A stretch of 64,000 nt of DNA from Rallus limicola (taxonomy: Eukaryota; Chordata; Aves; Gruiformes; Rallidae). The stretch spans positions 213,501 to 277,500 of the forward strand of contig JAKCOZ010000082.1 in NCBI GenBank assembly GCA_022605955.1, in the 5' to 3' direction. The translations under genes were made by a program, and so were the position numbers. The notes under the pieces are model-generated. The model was given only the letters and a program-made list of their open reading frames with translations. It did no database searches and was not told the DNA's origin. This document shows, piece after piece, positions 23,737 through 34,640 of the stretch. The first letter of the stretch is position 1. Every line of letters begins with the position of its first letter.

Positions 23737-24697
23737 TTACTTCAATGTGTGTGAGGTTTAACATTTAAGAAGGGCATCACCACTGCAGCCATTCATGCAA
23801 CCTGAGATGAATGAGCAACACATCTGAGAAAATGGTGTGTGTTGTCCTGGTACAGCAAATATTCCAGATTTCCTTTACTGTCTTGCTTTCATATTCTTCC
23901 TTAGAACCCTGCTAAGGATGTTCAGGACACAGTGAGTGGAGAAGAGTAAAATTACCCTTGAAGAAAATAACTAAGATTAGGAGGAGGAATATAGGCTGAA
24001 TTCTTGGGTTTGCCAAGGAGTCCTGGTTTTCTTGGGAATAATAATTAGAAATTAATTTTTTGAAAGATCTTAGGGACTAAGATGCTATTTACATTGAAAT
24101 TACCCAGGCTAAATCCATAGGGTGGCTTCATAGGTGGGAACTGGGATAATAATGCTACCATCTGTCCTTTATTGTCTTGTCAAATGGCTTTCTGAGCAAT
24201 CTGGGCCATGACAATCCTATAATCTGTTGTTCCTACAACCTCAGTAAAATTGGTATGAGTGGGAAGAAGAAGCTACTGTAATTAAGTTATATATAAACTA
24301 CATCTCATGTAAACCTGCTGAACCTAAATCCAAGTTTTCCTACTGACTCACCCAATGACCTTGGACAAAGTCACTCTGCGCCCTTTGTTTTTGCTTCTCA
24401 GTTTTCAGATGTGTAGAAAGATATCTAAATTCTTTGCAGGGTTTTCATGAGGAACATCCTTTTCAGAGTTAGGCACAGCACTTCCCATATGCTTTTGTAT
24501 GGGTAGAGATCTTACAGAGGATTATAGCAAATCTGCTTTGTGAAAAAAGAGGATTATGATTGCAAAGTGGTGATCCAATTTATTCACTCAGAATCCTGGA
24601 CTTTGTTCATTATTTTAATACAAACTGTTGAATTTTGAAGCCTTTATCTCAGTCTAATCATCAGTGTGTGTTGCAGATTGACCTCCATCCCCACGAG

Positions 24698-25165
24698 ATG
24701 TCTTGCTACGACCTGTGCTCCACCTCCGCCTGCGGCGTCTATCGCCCCCAGCCCCTGGCTGACAGCTGCAATGAGCCCTGTGTCCGGCAGTGCCCTGACT
24801 CCACCACCGTGATCCAGCCACCCCCGGTTGTTGTCACCTTCCCTGGACCCATCCTCAGCAACTTCCCCCAGGATTCGGTTGTGGGATCCTCTGGAGCACC
24901 CATCCTTGGAGCCTCCACTCTGGGCCATGGGGGTCTGGGAGGCTTTGGGGGCTATGGCTCCCTGGGCTATGGGGGTCTGTATGGCTATGGAGGTTATGGC
25001 TATGGGGGCTTTGGAGGCTATGGGGGCTATGGCTCCCTGGGCTATAGGGGTCTGTATGGCTATGGGGGTCTGTACGGCTATGGCAGAGGCTATGGTTCTA
25101 GCAACTGCAACCCTTACTCCTTCTGGGGCAACAGGTACGGCCGTGGCAGCTGTGGGCCCTGCTAA
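24698..25165 (+). CDS. G5: scale-type corneous beta-protein
   Basis: Encodes 155 aa, identical to G4 except Phe105. It has the same Cys-rich head, the core at 41-60, a [10 protein letters not shown] repeat tail and the end SCGPC. The start at 24698 follows an acceptor (GTGTTGCAG ending 24676) and the 5' UTR tail ATTGACCTCCATCC. The intron is 23425-24676 (1252 bp). Similarity to G4 begins about 17 bp before the acceptor (ATCAGTGTGTGTTGCAG) and stops at the stop codon; flanks differ completely. With G4 it forms a head-to-head pair of scale-type genes. Confidence 0.95.
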   Translation: MSCYDLCSTSACGVYRPQPLADSCNEPCVRQCPDSTTVIQPPPVVVTFPGPILSNFPQDSVVGSSGAPILGASTLGHGGLGGFGGYGSLGYGGLYGYGGYGYGGFGGYGGYGSLGYRGLYGYGGLYGYGRGYGSSNCNPYSFWGNRYGRGSCGPC

Positions 25166-25504
25166 ATCCTACAGAACTATCCCCTGAGTAAGGAACAACT
25201 GGCAACTGAGATACAACCTTGATCCACAGCAGTGATCCCAAAGATGTTGTGATGTCCTGGTCACTGCCACCCCACTGCAGTGGAGCTGGGAGCACACAGG
25301 GCATCCTTAATTTCTTCACCCTCTACTCATGGTCTTTTGGGCTTTTCTCCATCTATGTCTATAACAGGCATGACAAAACAAGTCATTGATATTACAAAAT
25401 GGCTCTTCACTGTCCAACCAAAGAACTGTTACAGAAGAAACTGCCTGCACTTTGATCTGTATTCTTGATATTCTACAATGCTTTTCTGTGAATGTTTATT
25501 TCTC

Positions 25505-25528
25505 ATTAAAGTGACTTTACTCTGCATC
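25505..25528 (+). terminator. G5 poly(A) signal and TGCATC element
   Basis: ATTAAA at 25505-25510, then 12 nt, then TGCATC at 25523-25528. Confidence 0.8.
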
Positions 25529-26603
25529 AAACAAATCAACACTGAGTTTTAATTTCTTCTGCTATGGGCTTACAACTCTCCTCTCTGTAGATGGGGAGAA
25601 CTCACATCCTTACATGAGGGTCAGACTTCACAAACACAGCTAAAATGGCACAAATGAGTGAAGCCAGTCACTCTTTACTGTACTAAGTGCACATATTTGG
25701 GAGCAGGAATCCTCCCTCACCAGCTGGTCTGGGTTACTATAATAACTTTATGTTTAAAAGGAAACCACACCAAACCTCCTTTCCCTAATGAGCCCCTTGA
25801 ACACCTTCCCTGACCATAGCCAGAGTAGAGCTTATGGCTCAGCTGAGCCTGAGTTCAAAGTAGATTCTGGGGAAAAGGGTGGCAGCTGAGGCTCTCACCC
25901 AAGAGAGATGGTCCTGAGGGGAAAAGGGATTTAAGGAGGTGGGGTGAATGTGGTAAAGGGTGTTGGCATGGAGCTGCTGAAAGGGAGAGGGCTGGAGGAT
26001 CTGCAACAAAGATCTCTTCAGTGGTGAGTAGACTATCTAGTGCACTTTTTAGGTGAGGAGTTGCTGAAAGCTAGAGCTGGGAGTTGGGAAACACAACAGT
26101 GCTGAGGATGCTTACACAGGGTTGTGGTGTTTTCTATACTTTGAGCTTTCCAGGCTCAACTTTCAACTTTCTGCAGAGATTATTACTGAGGACAGAGTTT
26201 AAATACTTGAGTGAGAACCTAAAGTTCAGTGAGATGAATCAAAGACTTACTTGGAAGAAATTCTTCCTAAAGCCTAATATTTTTAGGAAATAAATTAAAA
26301 GTAGTAATCTACCACTTATTTTCTCTTATCACTATTAATCTGTAACCAGTGGATGTACAACCAAGAAGTCTAACTCTTAAAGATATCCAAAATCTTTATC
26401 TGAAGAATGGGAAGCATAGGAAAGTAGCTCCTTCTGTTCCTTCACATTGCTTTTGTACACATAAAATCCCAGAGTATTTTTTTTGGCAGGACCTTCAGCT
26501 ACATAATTTAGACTGTTACTGACACCTGCACAGCTTAGACTTCTCCCAAGACAAATAACAAGGGTAAAAACATGTGAAAAGAGCACCAGGACATGGCAAC
26601 TTT
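25529..26603. other. Intergenic sequence between converging G5 and G6
   Basis: No gene or repeat recognised. The two genes are tail to tail here. Confidence 0.55.
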
Positions 26604-26622
26604 GATGCAATAAACTTTTAAT
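26604..26622 (-). terminator. G6 poly(A) signal and TGCATC element
   Basis: Minus-strand ATTAAA (26622-26617), 7 nt, TGCATC (26609-26604). Confidence 0.82.
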
Positions 26623-26953
26623 GACAGTGAGGAAAGGGTTACATTCTCAGAATCTCCAAGTAGTATGAAACTGTAGGGATGCAGTCACAAAGGAGTGATT
26701 TCTTTTTCTCCTTCCTGAGTCTTGGCTGTTGATTTGAACAAGCAGGAACATTTTTGAGCATCCTTGTTACATACTGAAACTGAAGGGAGAAGCATCAAGC
26801 CGGAAAGTAGAAATTAAGAGGAAAAGTTCAAAAGAGACCAAAGGCTACAGCTCTGTGGTCTTGGAACAGAGCAGTGAAGGGTCACACTCTTTAGTTATGA
26901 AACCATCAAATCTCTTTTATCTGGTATAGCTCACTTGGGTATTTCTGTAGGAT

Positions 26954-27481
26954 TTAGCAGGGTCCACAGCTGCCACGGCGAGTCCTGCTGTACCGGTAGG
27001 AGCCAGAGCTATAGGATCTGCCATACAGACCCCTGTAACCCTGGGAGCCCCCAGAGCCATACAGACCCCCACAGCTCAGGGAGGAGCCCCCATAGCCCCC
27101 CATGCCACCATAGCCTCCAAAGCCCCCAGAGCCCATGGAGGAGCCTCCAAAGCCCCCATAGCCCATGGAGGAGCCTCCAAAGCCTCCAAAGCCCCCAGAG
27201 CCCAGGGAGGAGCCTCCAAAGCCCCCAGAGCCTCCCAGACCCCCATGGCCCAGAGTGGAGGCTCCAAGGATGGGTGCTCCAGAGGATCCCACAACTGAAT
27301 CCTGGGGGAAGTTGCTGAGGATGGGTCCAGGGAAGGTGACAACAACTGCGGGTGGCTGGATCACGGTGGTGGAGTCAGGGCACTGCCGGACACAGGGCTC
27401 ATTGCAGCTGTTAGCCAGGGGCTGGGGGCGGATGACGCCACAGGCAGAGGAGGAGGTGGAGCACAGGTCGTAGCAAGACAT
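26954..27481 (-). CDS. G6: long scale-type corneous beta-protein
   Basis: Encodes 175 aa. It begins [20 protein letters not shown]. The Cys head [20 protein letters not shown] and core [20 protein letters not shown] (43-62) carry Ala in place of the third Pro. Residues 80-136 are FGGSS(M/L)GSGGFGG repeats. The end is [11 protein letters not shown], then a basic [11 protein letters not shown]. Compared with G7 it lacks several repeat units and five residues (CSPYS) before the end. The acceptor TTTTACAG lies 21 bp before the ATG; the intron is 28382-27503 (880 bp) and holds a CR1 fragment. It is paired head to head with G7. Confidence 0.95.
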   Translation of the reverse strand: MSCYDLCSTSSSACGVIRPQPLANSCNEPCVRQCPDSTTVIQPPAVVVTFPGPILSNFPQDSVVGSSGAPILGASTLGHGGLGGSGGFGGSSLGSGGFGGFGGSSMGYGGFGGSSMGSGGFGGYGGMGGYGGSSLSCGGLYGSGGSQGYRGLYGRSYSSGSYRYSRTRRGSCGPC

Positions 27482-27905
27482 CTCGTGGGGATGGGAGTCA
27501 GTCTGTAAAACATGGTCATTTATATTAACATTAAACAAACATTATGTTATGATGAAGTAGTCCATCAGGGTATCAGCAATAAATCTGGAAGGTAATCATA
27601 TTTTCTATCGCTATTCTTCTTAGCACCCTACTCTGGAGGTCAGTTTGGACTTTAGTTTGACAACCAACTTATTTAAAGTTGTATCTTTGCTATTTCCAGC
27701 TGAGCTAATTTTGGCAGTATTCCATTACTAGTAATTGATGGCTTCTACTTAATAAGTTTGATCTTTCCTGTTATAAACTCATCTATTCTTTCTCTCCTAA
27801 AATAACCAAGGGATTCTTTGAAGCACTAAAATGTCACAAGTCTAGGATTCATCACTGCTTGATATACCCGTTTCTGGAAACTCTCTTTGCAAGGCCTGAT
27901 AGTGG

Positions 27906-28239
27906 ATCACAAGGTTGGATAAGACCTTTAAGATCATCAAGACCAACCGTTCCCATCCTGTGCTAAACCAGATCCCTGAGCACCTCATCTGCCCTTTTTG
28001 AAACACCCCCAGGGAAGGGGACTCAGCCCCTCCCTGGGCAGCCTGGGCCACAGCCCCACAACTCTGCCAGGGAAGAACTTTGCCCTCCCAGCTGAGCTGA
28101 CCCTGCCCTGGGGCAGCTTGAGCCCATTGCCCCTTGTCCCATCTCCTGTCCCGTGGCTGAAGAGACCAGCGCCCACCTCTCTGCACCCTCCTTCATGTAG
28201 GTGGAGGTGGGGAGAAGGCCTCCCCTCAGCCTCCTCCAG
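27906..28239 (-). mobile_element. CR1 fragment in the G6 intron
   Basis: Same second-subfamily sequence as 16191-16540, including GGGAAGGGGACTCAGCCCCT. It is inserted in the same strand orientation as G6. Confidence 0.88.
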
Positions 28240-28382
28240 TGAGAGACCAAACATTATTTCTAGCAGAAAGTAATCTACAGATCACTGGCAACCTGTCAGA
28301 AACTGAAGAGGACTTGGTGATAAGTTAAAAGCAAGAGATCTCAACAGCAAGTTTAGCAAAGCTTGAGAGAAATCTGACTTAC

Positions 28383-28448
28383 CCAGTTGACGAAGGCGAG
28401 TAAGGGGAGAGAAGTGGATAGAAAGACTTCAAGCAGAGAGCTTTTATA
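28383..28448 (-). promoter_or_regulatory. G6 TATA box and noncoding exon 1
   Basis: Minus-strand TATAAAAGC with TATAAAA at 28448-28442. Exon 1 ends at 28383 before the donor CTGG|GTAAGT. Confidence 0.82.
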
Positions 28449-28539
28449 CACCATGGTTGATCGCCTGGAGGATATTAGGCATCCTATGCATGAGCTCATA
28501 ATTAGGTACCAACCCCAAATTATAGGACTCATCGTTCCC

Positions 28540-28555
28540 CAAAGTGCTGAAATTG
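28540..28555 (-). promoter_or_regulatory. Shared upstream motif B (G6)
   Basis: Minus-strand CAATTTCAGCACTTTG, about 95 bp upstream of the TATA box. It has one mismatch to the G7 copy. Confidence 0.55.
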
Positions 28556-28620
28556 TTTTTGCTTATTGCTTGTGCGTTGCAGGCGCTTCAAACCCACACA
28601 TAGCGTGACATCTTCACTCC

Positions 28621-29940
28621 ACCACAGACCTCTCTATTATCTTCAGGCTGTGTGGAATTATATTTTATTATTCCCTTGCTTTCTTCAGCAATAGGGGAGG
28701 AAGTAGTTTGACTTGGTTTAGTTGAGTCCTGCATAATTTAGGAGGCCAGTCATTTCTTTTGTCCAGTTACAGGTCTCTTTAGTGCACTCAACAATATACC
28801 TGGAGAAAAAATGGATTTTCTTTCAGGATCTCAGTGAAGGCAAGAGACAAATAATAAGTGTAAACCCATTCTTTCTGCAGGCTTAGCACTTCTACCACCA
28901 GCAACCCAATGCAAGGCAAATACAATAATCAGGAGCATCTTTTAATGGCTTTTGGACAGTTCTCTTTCAGTCCTGGGAAGAGAGAAATGTTTTAGCTGGC
29001 AGTGGCAAGTCTATTTTAACTGATTTTTCTGAGCTATTTCTTCAAGGTTTGCTTTATGTTTTACTGTATTTTCTCCTCCTGTTGATACGTGTTAGACAGG
29101 CATATATGGCAATGTAAAACTAAGAGAAGCAAATAAATCAGGGAGTAAGATGTGACTACTGAAAGGGCTTCTAGCCCTGACACAATGAAGACAGACCCCA
29201 TTGTACCCTGAGGTTTGAGGGTTCTTTGGGAGGGTTTGTTTTTTTGTTGGGTTTTGGGGGTTTTTTTGGCTAATAGTTCAGTTAACTCACACAAATATTT
29301 ATTTTTTTTTTTTGTTTCTGGACCAATGTGTACTTTAATAGAAAAGAAAATATAATTTATTTTTAATGTCAAAGAAAGGAAGGTCCAAAAAGTGTTATAA
29401 ACCATGAACTGATTATGGGAAAGACACAAATGACTTTAACCTACCTATTTTATTATGATAATCTCTCCTAATAGAGGGGTGTATGCATACAGGCACACTT
29501 TTATACAATTATGACACAGTGTATATATACACTATAATTGGTGTTCATGATGTATATGAAAATCCCTTGGAATGTCCTTGTAAAACTTTTGAGATTGTTT
29601 TTTTCCAGTGTTATAGCACAGGAAATTTCCATGTGTCCTCAAGATTTGGAAAAGCTCATCACTTAGAAATAATATGTGGTCTGAAGATAACCATGTTGAT
29701 GATTATGATGACCGTGATAATGATAGAGTATGACAACAATGCTATAAGCAAAGAAAGAAACCTCAGCAGAAGCCAGTATTTGTGTTTCCTGGCAGGTTAC
29801 CATTCCATAATTGTGGTGTACTGAAAGGTGCCATGAATGTGATGGGGTTACCTGTGTCATGGGGTTGGTGAGTTGTAGACCAAGATCAAGGACTCCGAAG
29901 GAGCGAGTTAGAAATGAAAGGAAATGTCAGTAAAATGTAC
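28621..29940. other. Left part of the G6/G7 divergent interval
   Basis: AT-rich, no coding exon. It contains T-rich runs near 29230-29320 and an ATATATAC-rich patch near 29520. Nothing else recognised. Confidence 0.5.
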
Positions 29941-30103
29941 CCCATCCCTGGGGGTGTTCAAGGCCAGGTTGGATGGGGCCCTGGGCAACCTTGTGTAGCT
30001 CCAGGCCTGGAGGTTGGTGTCCCTGCCTGTGACAGGGGGGTTGGAGCTCTGTGACCCTTGGGGTCCCTTCCAACCCAGCCCAGGCTGGGATTCTATGATT
30101 CTA
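29941..30103 (+). mobile_element. Short CR1 3' tail
   Basis: CCCATCCCTGGGGGTGTTCA to GATTCTATGATTCTA. Confidence 0.92.
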
Positions 30104-31085
30104 CCCTCTCAAACTTGTGGATCAAACTTTGCCTTTACCTGACAGCTTATGATTTCAACTATTTGATGGGAAGCTACCCACTTGTGATGTCATTTCAATA
30201 GCACTTTAGACACCCCTATGTATAAAGAGTTGCTTTTACTCTTTGGATACGTAGTTGAAAGAAGAGGGGCTGCAGAAATATTTAATATTCTGAAAGGTCT
30301 TTAAGCAGGAGGTTTCAAGAACGTCAAAGAGCCAAAAGGACCTTGTTCAATGACCCTACAGATACTGGTATCCCATTTGCTCATCTTCTGCATGTAAGAA
30401 TTGCATATTCTGGGATGAACCCATTGAGTTGTTAATGCTACTAGAGTGTGGCTGAGCACTTCACAGCTCTTGTCAAAAAAGAAAGGCTTTTCTGCTACAG
30501 TTAAAACTGGGGGTTCTTCTACATAGCTTCCACAGAAGCACACAGCTACCTAAGTAAATCACAAATTTAGATATGAATTCAATGTACATTTTGATGAGCT
30601 TGAGTATTCTACCCTGAGCCTTAACATTATAAATAACTCTCCTTTCAGAACTAAATCCAGCTTTAAGCTGTAGTTTGAGGGTCACATGAACATGAAGGTT
30701 GTTTTGGACAGCCACTGTGTTCAGGAATGCTCACAATACAATTTGATTCAGTACTGAGAGTCCTCCATGGATTCCAGTATGAATTGTATCACATCTCAGA
30801 AATAAGCCTAAGCACCCAAAAAAAAAAAGATTGCCCACCTTACCAAGGATTTAAAGACAGACTTTCTTTGAGAGAAAACTTTTATATAAGGGACTTCAGA
30901 AGGAAGAGAGCAGGAAATTTCTGAAGAATTTCTGCACATCGTTGTCATAGGAGGCACTGAAAGGAGAACATGTATGTATGAGCAGCTTACTGCATGGTGC
31001 AACTCCAAAGAGAATAGAAAACTGATATTAATGTCATGAATCATGTTTTAGGATGAACGATACATTAATTTCACCCATCACCCTT
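30104..31085. other. Right part of the G6/G7 divergent interval
   Basis: No coding exon. TATA-like strings at 30221 and 30883 have no exon-1 donor at the usual distance, so I do not call promoters there. Confidence 0.5.
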
Positions 31086-31096
31086 AGATGAAAGAA
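31086..31096 (+). promoter_or_regulatory. Shared upstream motif A (G7)
   Basis: AGATGAAAGAA, about 190 bp upstream of the G7 TATA box. Confidence 0.5.
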
Positions 31097-31171
31097 CCTT
31101 GTGTGATGTAATGCGCGTGCTGTGTTACATCACAGTTGAAATCAAGGACTAAACACAAACAGAAAGCGAAA

Positions 31172-31187
31172 CAATTTCATCACTTTG
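31172..31187 (+). promoter_or_regulatory. Shared upstream motif B (G7)
   Basis: CAATTTCATCACTTTG, about 95 bp upstream of the TATA box. I use this copy as the reference form of motif B. Confidence 0.55.
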
Positions 31188-31277
31188 TGAAGCTATCAAT
31201 ACAAAAAATGTGCTGGGTCAACTAATTAGGTCCACGTTCACAAAAACAGCCTCTCATCCCTCGGGCAGTCTGAACTG

Positions 31278-31345
31278 TATAAAAGCTCTCCTCACTCGGG
31301 GTGCTTCCAACCTCTTCACTTCTCTTGCTCTCCTCATCGAATTGG
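31278..31345 (+). promoter_or_regulatory. G7 TATA box and noncoding exon 1
   Basis: TATAAAA at 31278-31284. Exon 1 ends at 31345 before the donor TTGG|GTAAGT. Confidence 0.83.
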
Positions 31346-31457
31346 GTAAGTGTCAATCTGCTCTTCACAGCTCTTGGAATAGCTCTTTGCTCTGCAGTGG
31401 GATCTAGGATGGTGTCTTCCTTTTAAAACTAGTGGGTGAAATTTTAGGTGAAGATGA

Positions 31458-31864
31458 AGAGAGGCGGAAGGAGCTGGACTGGGTCAGCCTGGAGAAGAGA
31501 AGGCTGTGGGGGGACCTCATTGCAGCCTGCCAGTCCCTGAAGGGAGCAGAGGAACAGGAGGGGAATCAGCTTGTTCAAGGGCAGAGCCTGGCAGGTCAAG
31601 GGGGCTGGAGTGAAGCTGGAGGAGGGAAGGGGGAGAGGAGATCTTAGGGGGAAGTTCTGTGCAGAGAGAGTGGGGAGGGGCTGGAAGGGGCTGCCCAGAG
31701 AGGGGGTGGGTGCCCTGTCCCTGGGGGTGTTCAAGGCCAGGTTGGCTGGGGTCAACCTTGTGTAGCTCCAGGCCTGGAGGTTGATGTCCCTGCCTGTGGC
31801 AGGGGGTTGGAGCTCTGTGACCCTTGGGGTCCCTCCCAACCCAGAATATTCTATGATTCTATGA
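31458..31864 (+). mobile_element. CR1 LINE 3' fragment in the G7 intron
   Basis: Common subfamily, from GAGGCGGAAGGAGCTGGACT to ATTCTATGATTCTATGAT. It sits about 110 bp after the splice donor. Confidence 0.92.
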
Positions 31865-32829
31865 TAAGACATAAAACTTACAAACATGATTTGAAGTGTC
31901 TTGGGCAGCTGTTCTCCACATTCAGGGTTGGGATTTCAATTCAAAGCAAAGAAAAAGTCTCTATGTCAGAAGAATGAGCTCTTAGTTCACTTTCAGCAGC
32001 TGAAGAAATGTTGTGCCTAGTTCAATATGCATTCCTCTTCTGTTTGTTTATCTGGGTACCTGGAAATAGTTGAAAAAGTTTAAATCTTCATGTTTAACAA
32101 GGAAATATTGGGCTTAGAGGCCAACCTTTTATTACAGATCACTAAAAGTGCTTTGATATTAATTCAAAGTAAATGGGAATGAATGCTACCAGAGCTCAGA
32201 CGCTGGCTTAGAGCAGGACACAGAGAGGAACTGAGAGCTGTTGAAAATGCTCTGCAAGAAATTTATTTAATTGGACAAAGAGGGCTCATGGAAATTATTT
32301 ATGGAGCTGACAGGTGAAATGCTGTTTTTTTCATTTGAATAGGCACAAGTTGTTTGGGCTGAGCTTTGTTCAAGAGCCTTTGAAGCCCAGACAAAACATT
32401 GTGTTGAGCCAGACATAAATATCTTGGTGCCCTGATGCAATGTTTGGAAGCTGGGGACAAAGACAACCCTTGTAATGGTCTCAACAAACAAGTTACTGAG
32501 CAAATCTGAATAGATGGTGACTTATAATCCTTGTTCTCACAAGGCTCAGCACAAAGGAGATCAGCGAGAAGGAAGAGTTAGAGTCATGAAAACATGCCTA
32601 ACAATGCACTCCATCTTTGGAGTTCACTTTGCTGATCCACTGACTCACCAAAGCCAGCTGAGCAATATAATTTTGCTGTTCTGCTTCAATATTAATTTCT
32701 AATAGACATGGTAAACTTCACATGCCTCTCTGAGGAAAGGCAGTGAACTCAGTAGTACTTCTATGTAGGGAAGTAATGTCTTGTGCTCTGTAAAATCATC
32801 TCTTGCAGATTGACCTCCATCCCTGCAAG

Positions 32830-33474
32830 ATGTCTTGCTATGACCTGTGCTCCACTACCGTTGGTGGTGTCATCCGCCCCCAGCCCCTGGCTAACAGCTG
32901 CAATGAGCCCTGTGTCCAGCAGTGCCCTGACTCCACCACTGTGATCCAGCCACCTGCAGTTGTTGTCACCTTCCCTGGACCCATCCTCAGCAACTTCCCC
33001 CAGGATTCAGTTGTGGGATCCTCTGGAGCACCCATCCTTGGAGCCTCCACTCTGGGCCATGGGGGTCTGGGAGGCTTTGGGGGCTCCTCCCTGGGCTCTG
33101 GGGGCTTTGGGGGCTTTGGAGGCTCTTCCATGGGCTCTGGGGGCTTTGGGGGCTTTGGAGGCTCTTCCATGGGCTCTGGGGGCTTTGGAGGCTTTGGAGG
33201 CTCCTCCATGGGCTCTGGGGGCTATGGGGGCTTTGGAGGCTCCTCCCTGTGCTATGGGGGCTTTGGAGGCTCCTCCATGGGCTCTGGGGGCTTTGGAGGC
33301 TATGGTGGCATGGGGGGCTATGGGGGCTCCTCCCTGAGCTGTGGGGGTCTGTATGGCTCTGGGGGCTCCCAGGGTTACAGGGGTCTGTATGGCAGATCCT
33401 ATAGCTCTGGCTCCTGCAGCCCTTACTCCTACCGGTACAGCAGGAGCCGCCGTGGCAGCTGTGGACCCTGCTAA
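32830..33474 (+). CDS. G7: longest scale-type corneous beta-protein, Gly-Gly-Ser repeats
   Basis: Encodes 214 aa. It begins [20 protein letters not shown]. The head has NEPCVQQC (Gln where paralogs have Arg). The core is [20 protein letters not shown] at 41-60. Residues 80-165 hold about six [17 protein letters not shown] units, one with Cys (SSLCYGG). The end is [20 protein letters not shown]. The acceptor TCTTGCAG ends at 32808, followed by the scale-type 5' UTR tail ATTGACCTCCATCC. The intron is 31346-32808 (1463 bp). The size gain over G4/G5 comes from repeat expansion in the tail, which in this family forms the matrix around the beta core. Its 3' UTR is shared with G9. Confidence 0.95.
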   Translation: MSCYDLCSTTVGGVIRPQPLANSCNEPCVQQCPDSTTVIQPPAVVVTFPGPILSNFPQDSVVGSSGAPILGASTLGHGGLGGFGGSSLGSGGFGGFGGSSMGSGGFGGFGGSSMGSGGFGGFGGSSMGSGGYGGFGGSSLCYGGFGGSSMGSGGFGGYGGMGGYGGSSLSCGGLYGSGGSQGYRGLYGRSYSSGSCSPYSYRYSRSRRGSCGPC

Positions 33475-33629
33475 ACCCTACGGAAATACCCCTTGTCTGA
33501 TGAATGACTGGCAAATGCATGATACACCCTTGACCCTCCACTGAGCTCATCGATGACTTCCACTTAATACAGTGGAGTCAGAATAGCTCCATAAATTGCA
33601 CTTGTCATTTTCTTTGTCATATGTTTATC

Positions 33630-33970
33630 TTCTCCTCCTTGCTTCTGCTCGTGCCCAGATGCACGACTCCACCATCCTCCCATGGGACACCTGCTTCCCC
33701 CTACAGCAGCCACCTCCTGAGAGAAGCCTTAAGGACCAGCTCTGTTGAAGCCTGGGGGGACAACCTGACTGCTTTTGCCATGTGTGTTTCCTTTCTGGTT
33801 GGGCCTTTCAGGCTCTTGCAATAAAACAATCCTGCATCCAACACCTGCCTCCAGTTTTCCTTTTGAGACCCCTTGGGAGCTGTGGGGCTCCCTGACCCTG
33901 CACATACTCTCCCAATCTGGGCCAGGGCAGTCTCTCAGCTAAAGCGGAGCCAGGCTGAGCTTCCCACGGG
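33630..33970 (+). repeat. G7-type 3' UTR block (also at G9)
   Basis: The block containing GCCCAGATGCACGACTCCAC, the poly(A) signal and GGGCCAGGGCAGT downstream recurs at about 40080-40430 after G9, whose coding exon belongs to another subfamily. Confidence 0.85.
33820..33838 (+). terminator. G7 poly(A) signal and TGCATC element
   Basis: AATAAA at 33820-33825, 7 nt, TGCATC at 33833-33838. Confidence 0.88.
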
Positions 33971-34459
33971 GACACCCTGAGCCTTGCTGTTTAGAAATCC
34001 CTCTGCCCAGTCTTTCATTGGTACTGAGCTAAAAACCTTATCTCCCCTACGTTACTTACTATTCCAGCTTTCATACTTCCAGTAATGAGTCCAGTTTTGA
34101 CTAGTCAATTCAGTGCTGGAATTCCTTTTAATTCCCCCTCTCCCCATATGATGTACTAGAACTTGCCAAGCTGCCTTCAAAGGCAAGGTAAAAAAGCGTG
34201 GCCTGAAGTTCTGTCAAAGCACATTCTGAAGAGGAGCAATAGGAGGAAGGTAAACAATGGGAGACAATTGTTAAGGTAGTATCTGATGAGCAAAGAGCAA
34301 GTACTACCTCTTCTAATATTTTTCTTAATTACTGCTGTGATAACAGTTGCCTCAGGGGAAGATGTGGCTGAGTCTGTCAGCGGGTTGGAGTAAAAAGAGG
34401 ATGAACTAATGCAGGGCAGAGTTTTTACCTATGGATTTCTGAGAATCTCAAAGCAAAGG
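33971..34459. other. Intergenic sequence, no gene seen
   Basis: Nothing recognised. Confidence 0.5.
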
Positions 34460-34640
34460 TCACAGAATCACAGAGTTGTAGAGGCTGGAAGGGATGTCAA
34501 AAGATCATCAGGTCCAACCCCCCCTGTCAAAGCAGGGTCCCTAGGACAGGTCAGCATCCAGGCAGGTCTTGAATATCTCCAGAGAATGGGACTCCACACC
34601 CCCCTGGGCAGCCTGTCCCAGGGCTCTGTCACCCTCACTG
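34460..34640 (-). mobile_element. CR1 fragment, a third, older subfamily
   Basis: TCACAGAATCACAGAGTTGT, then GGCTGGAAGGGATGTCAAAA, then CACCCCCCTGGGCAGCCTGT, all in reverse CR1 orientation. The tail sequence differs from the two other groups in this window. Confidence 0.8.

Noticed and set aside
30221..30227. TATAAAG string in the G6/G7 interval
   Set aside because: No GT donor at the usual 50-80 bp and no motif A or B at the expected distance.
30883..30890. TATATAAG string
   Set aside because: No exon-1 donor follows, and the true G7 promoter lies 400 bp further on.
32987..33550. 187-residue antisense frame rich in [10 protein letters not shown]
   Set aside because: It is the complement of the G7 Gly-Gly-Ser repeat. 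The same kind of shadow appears opposite G6, G13 and G14.
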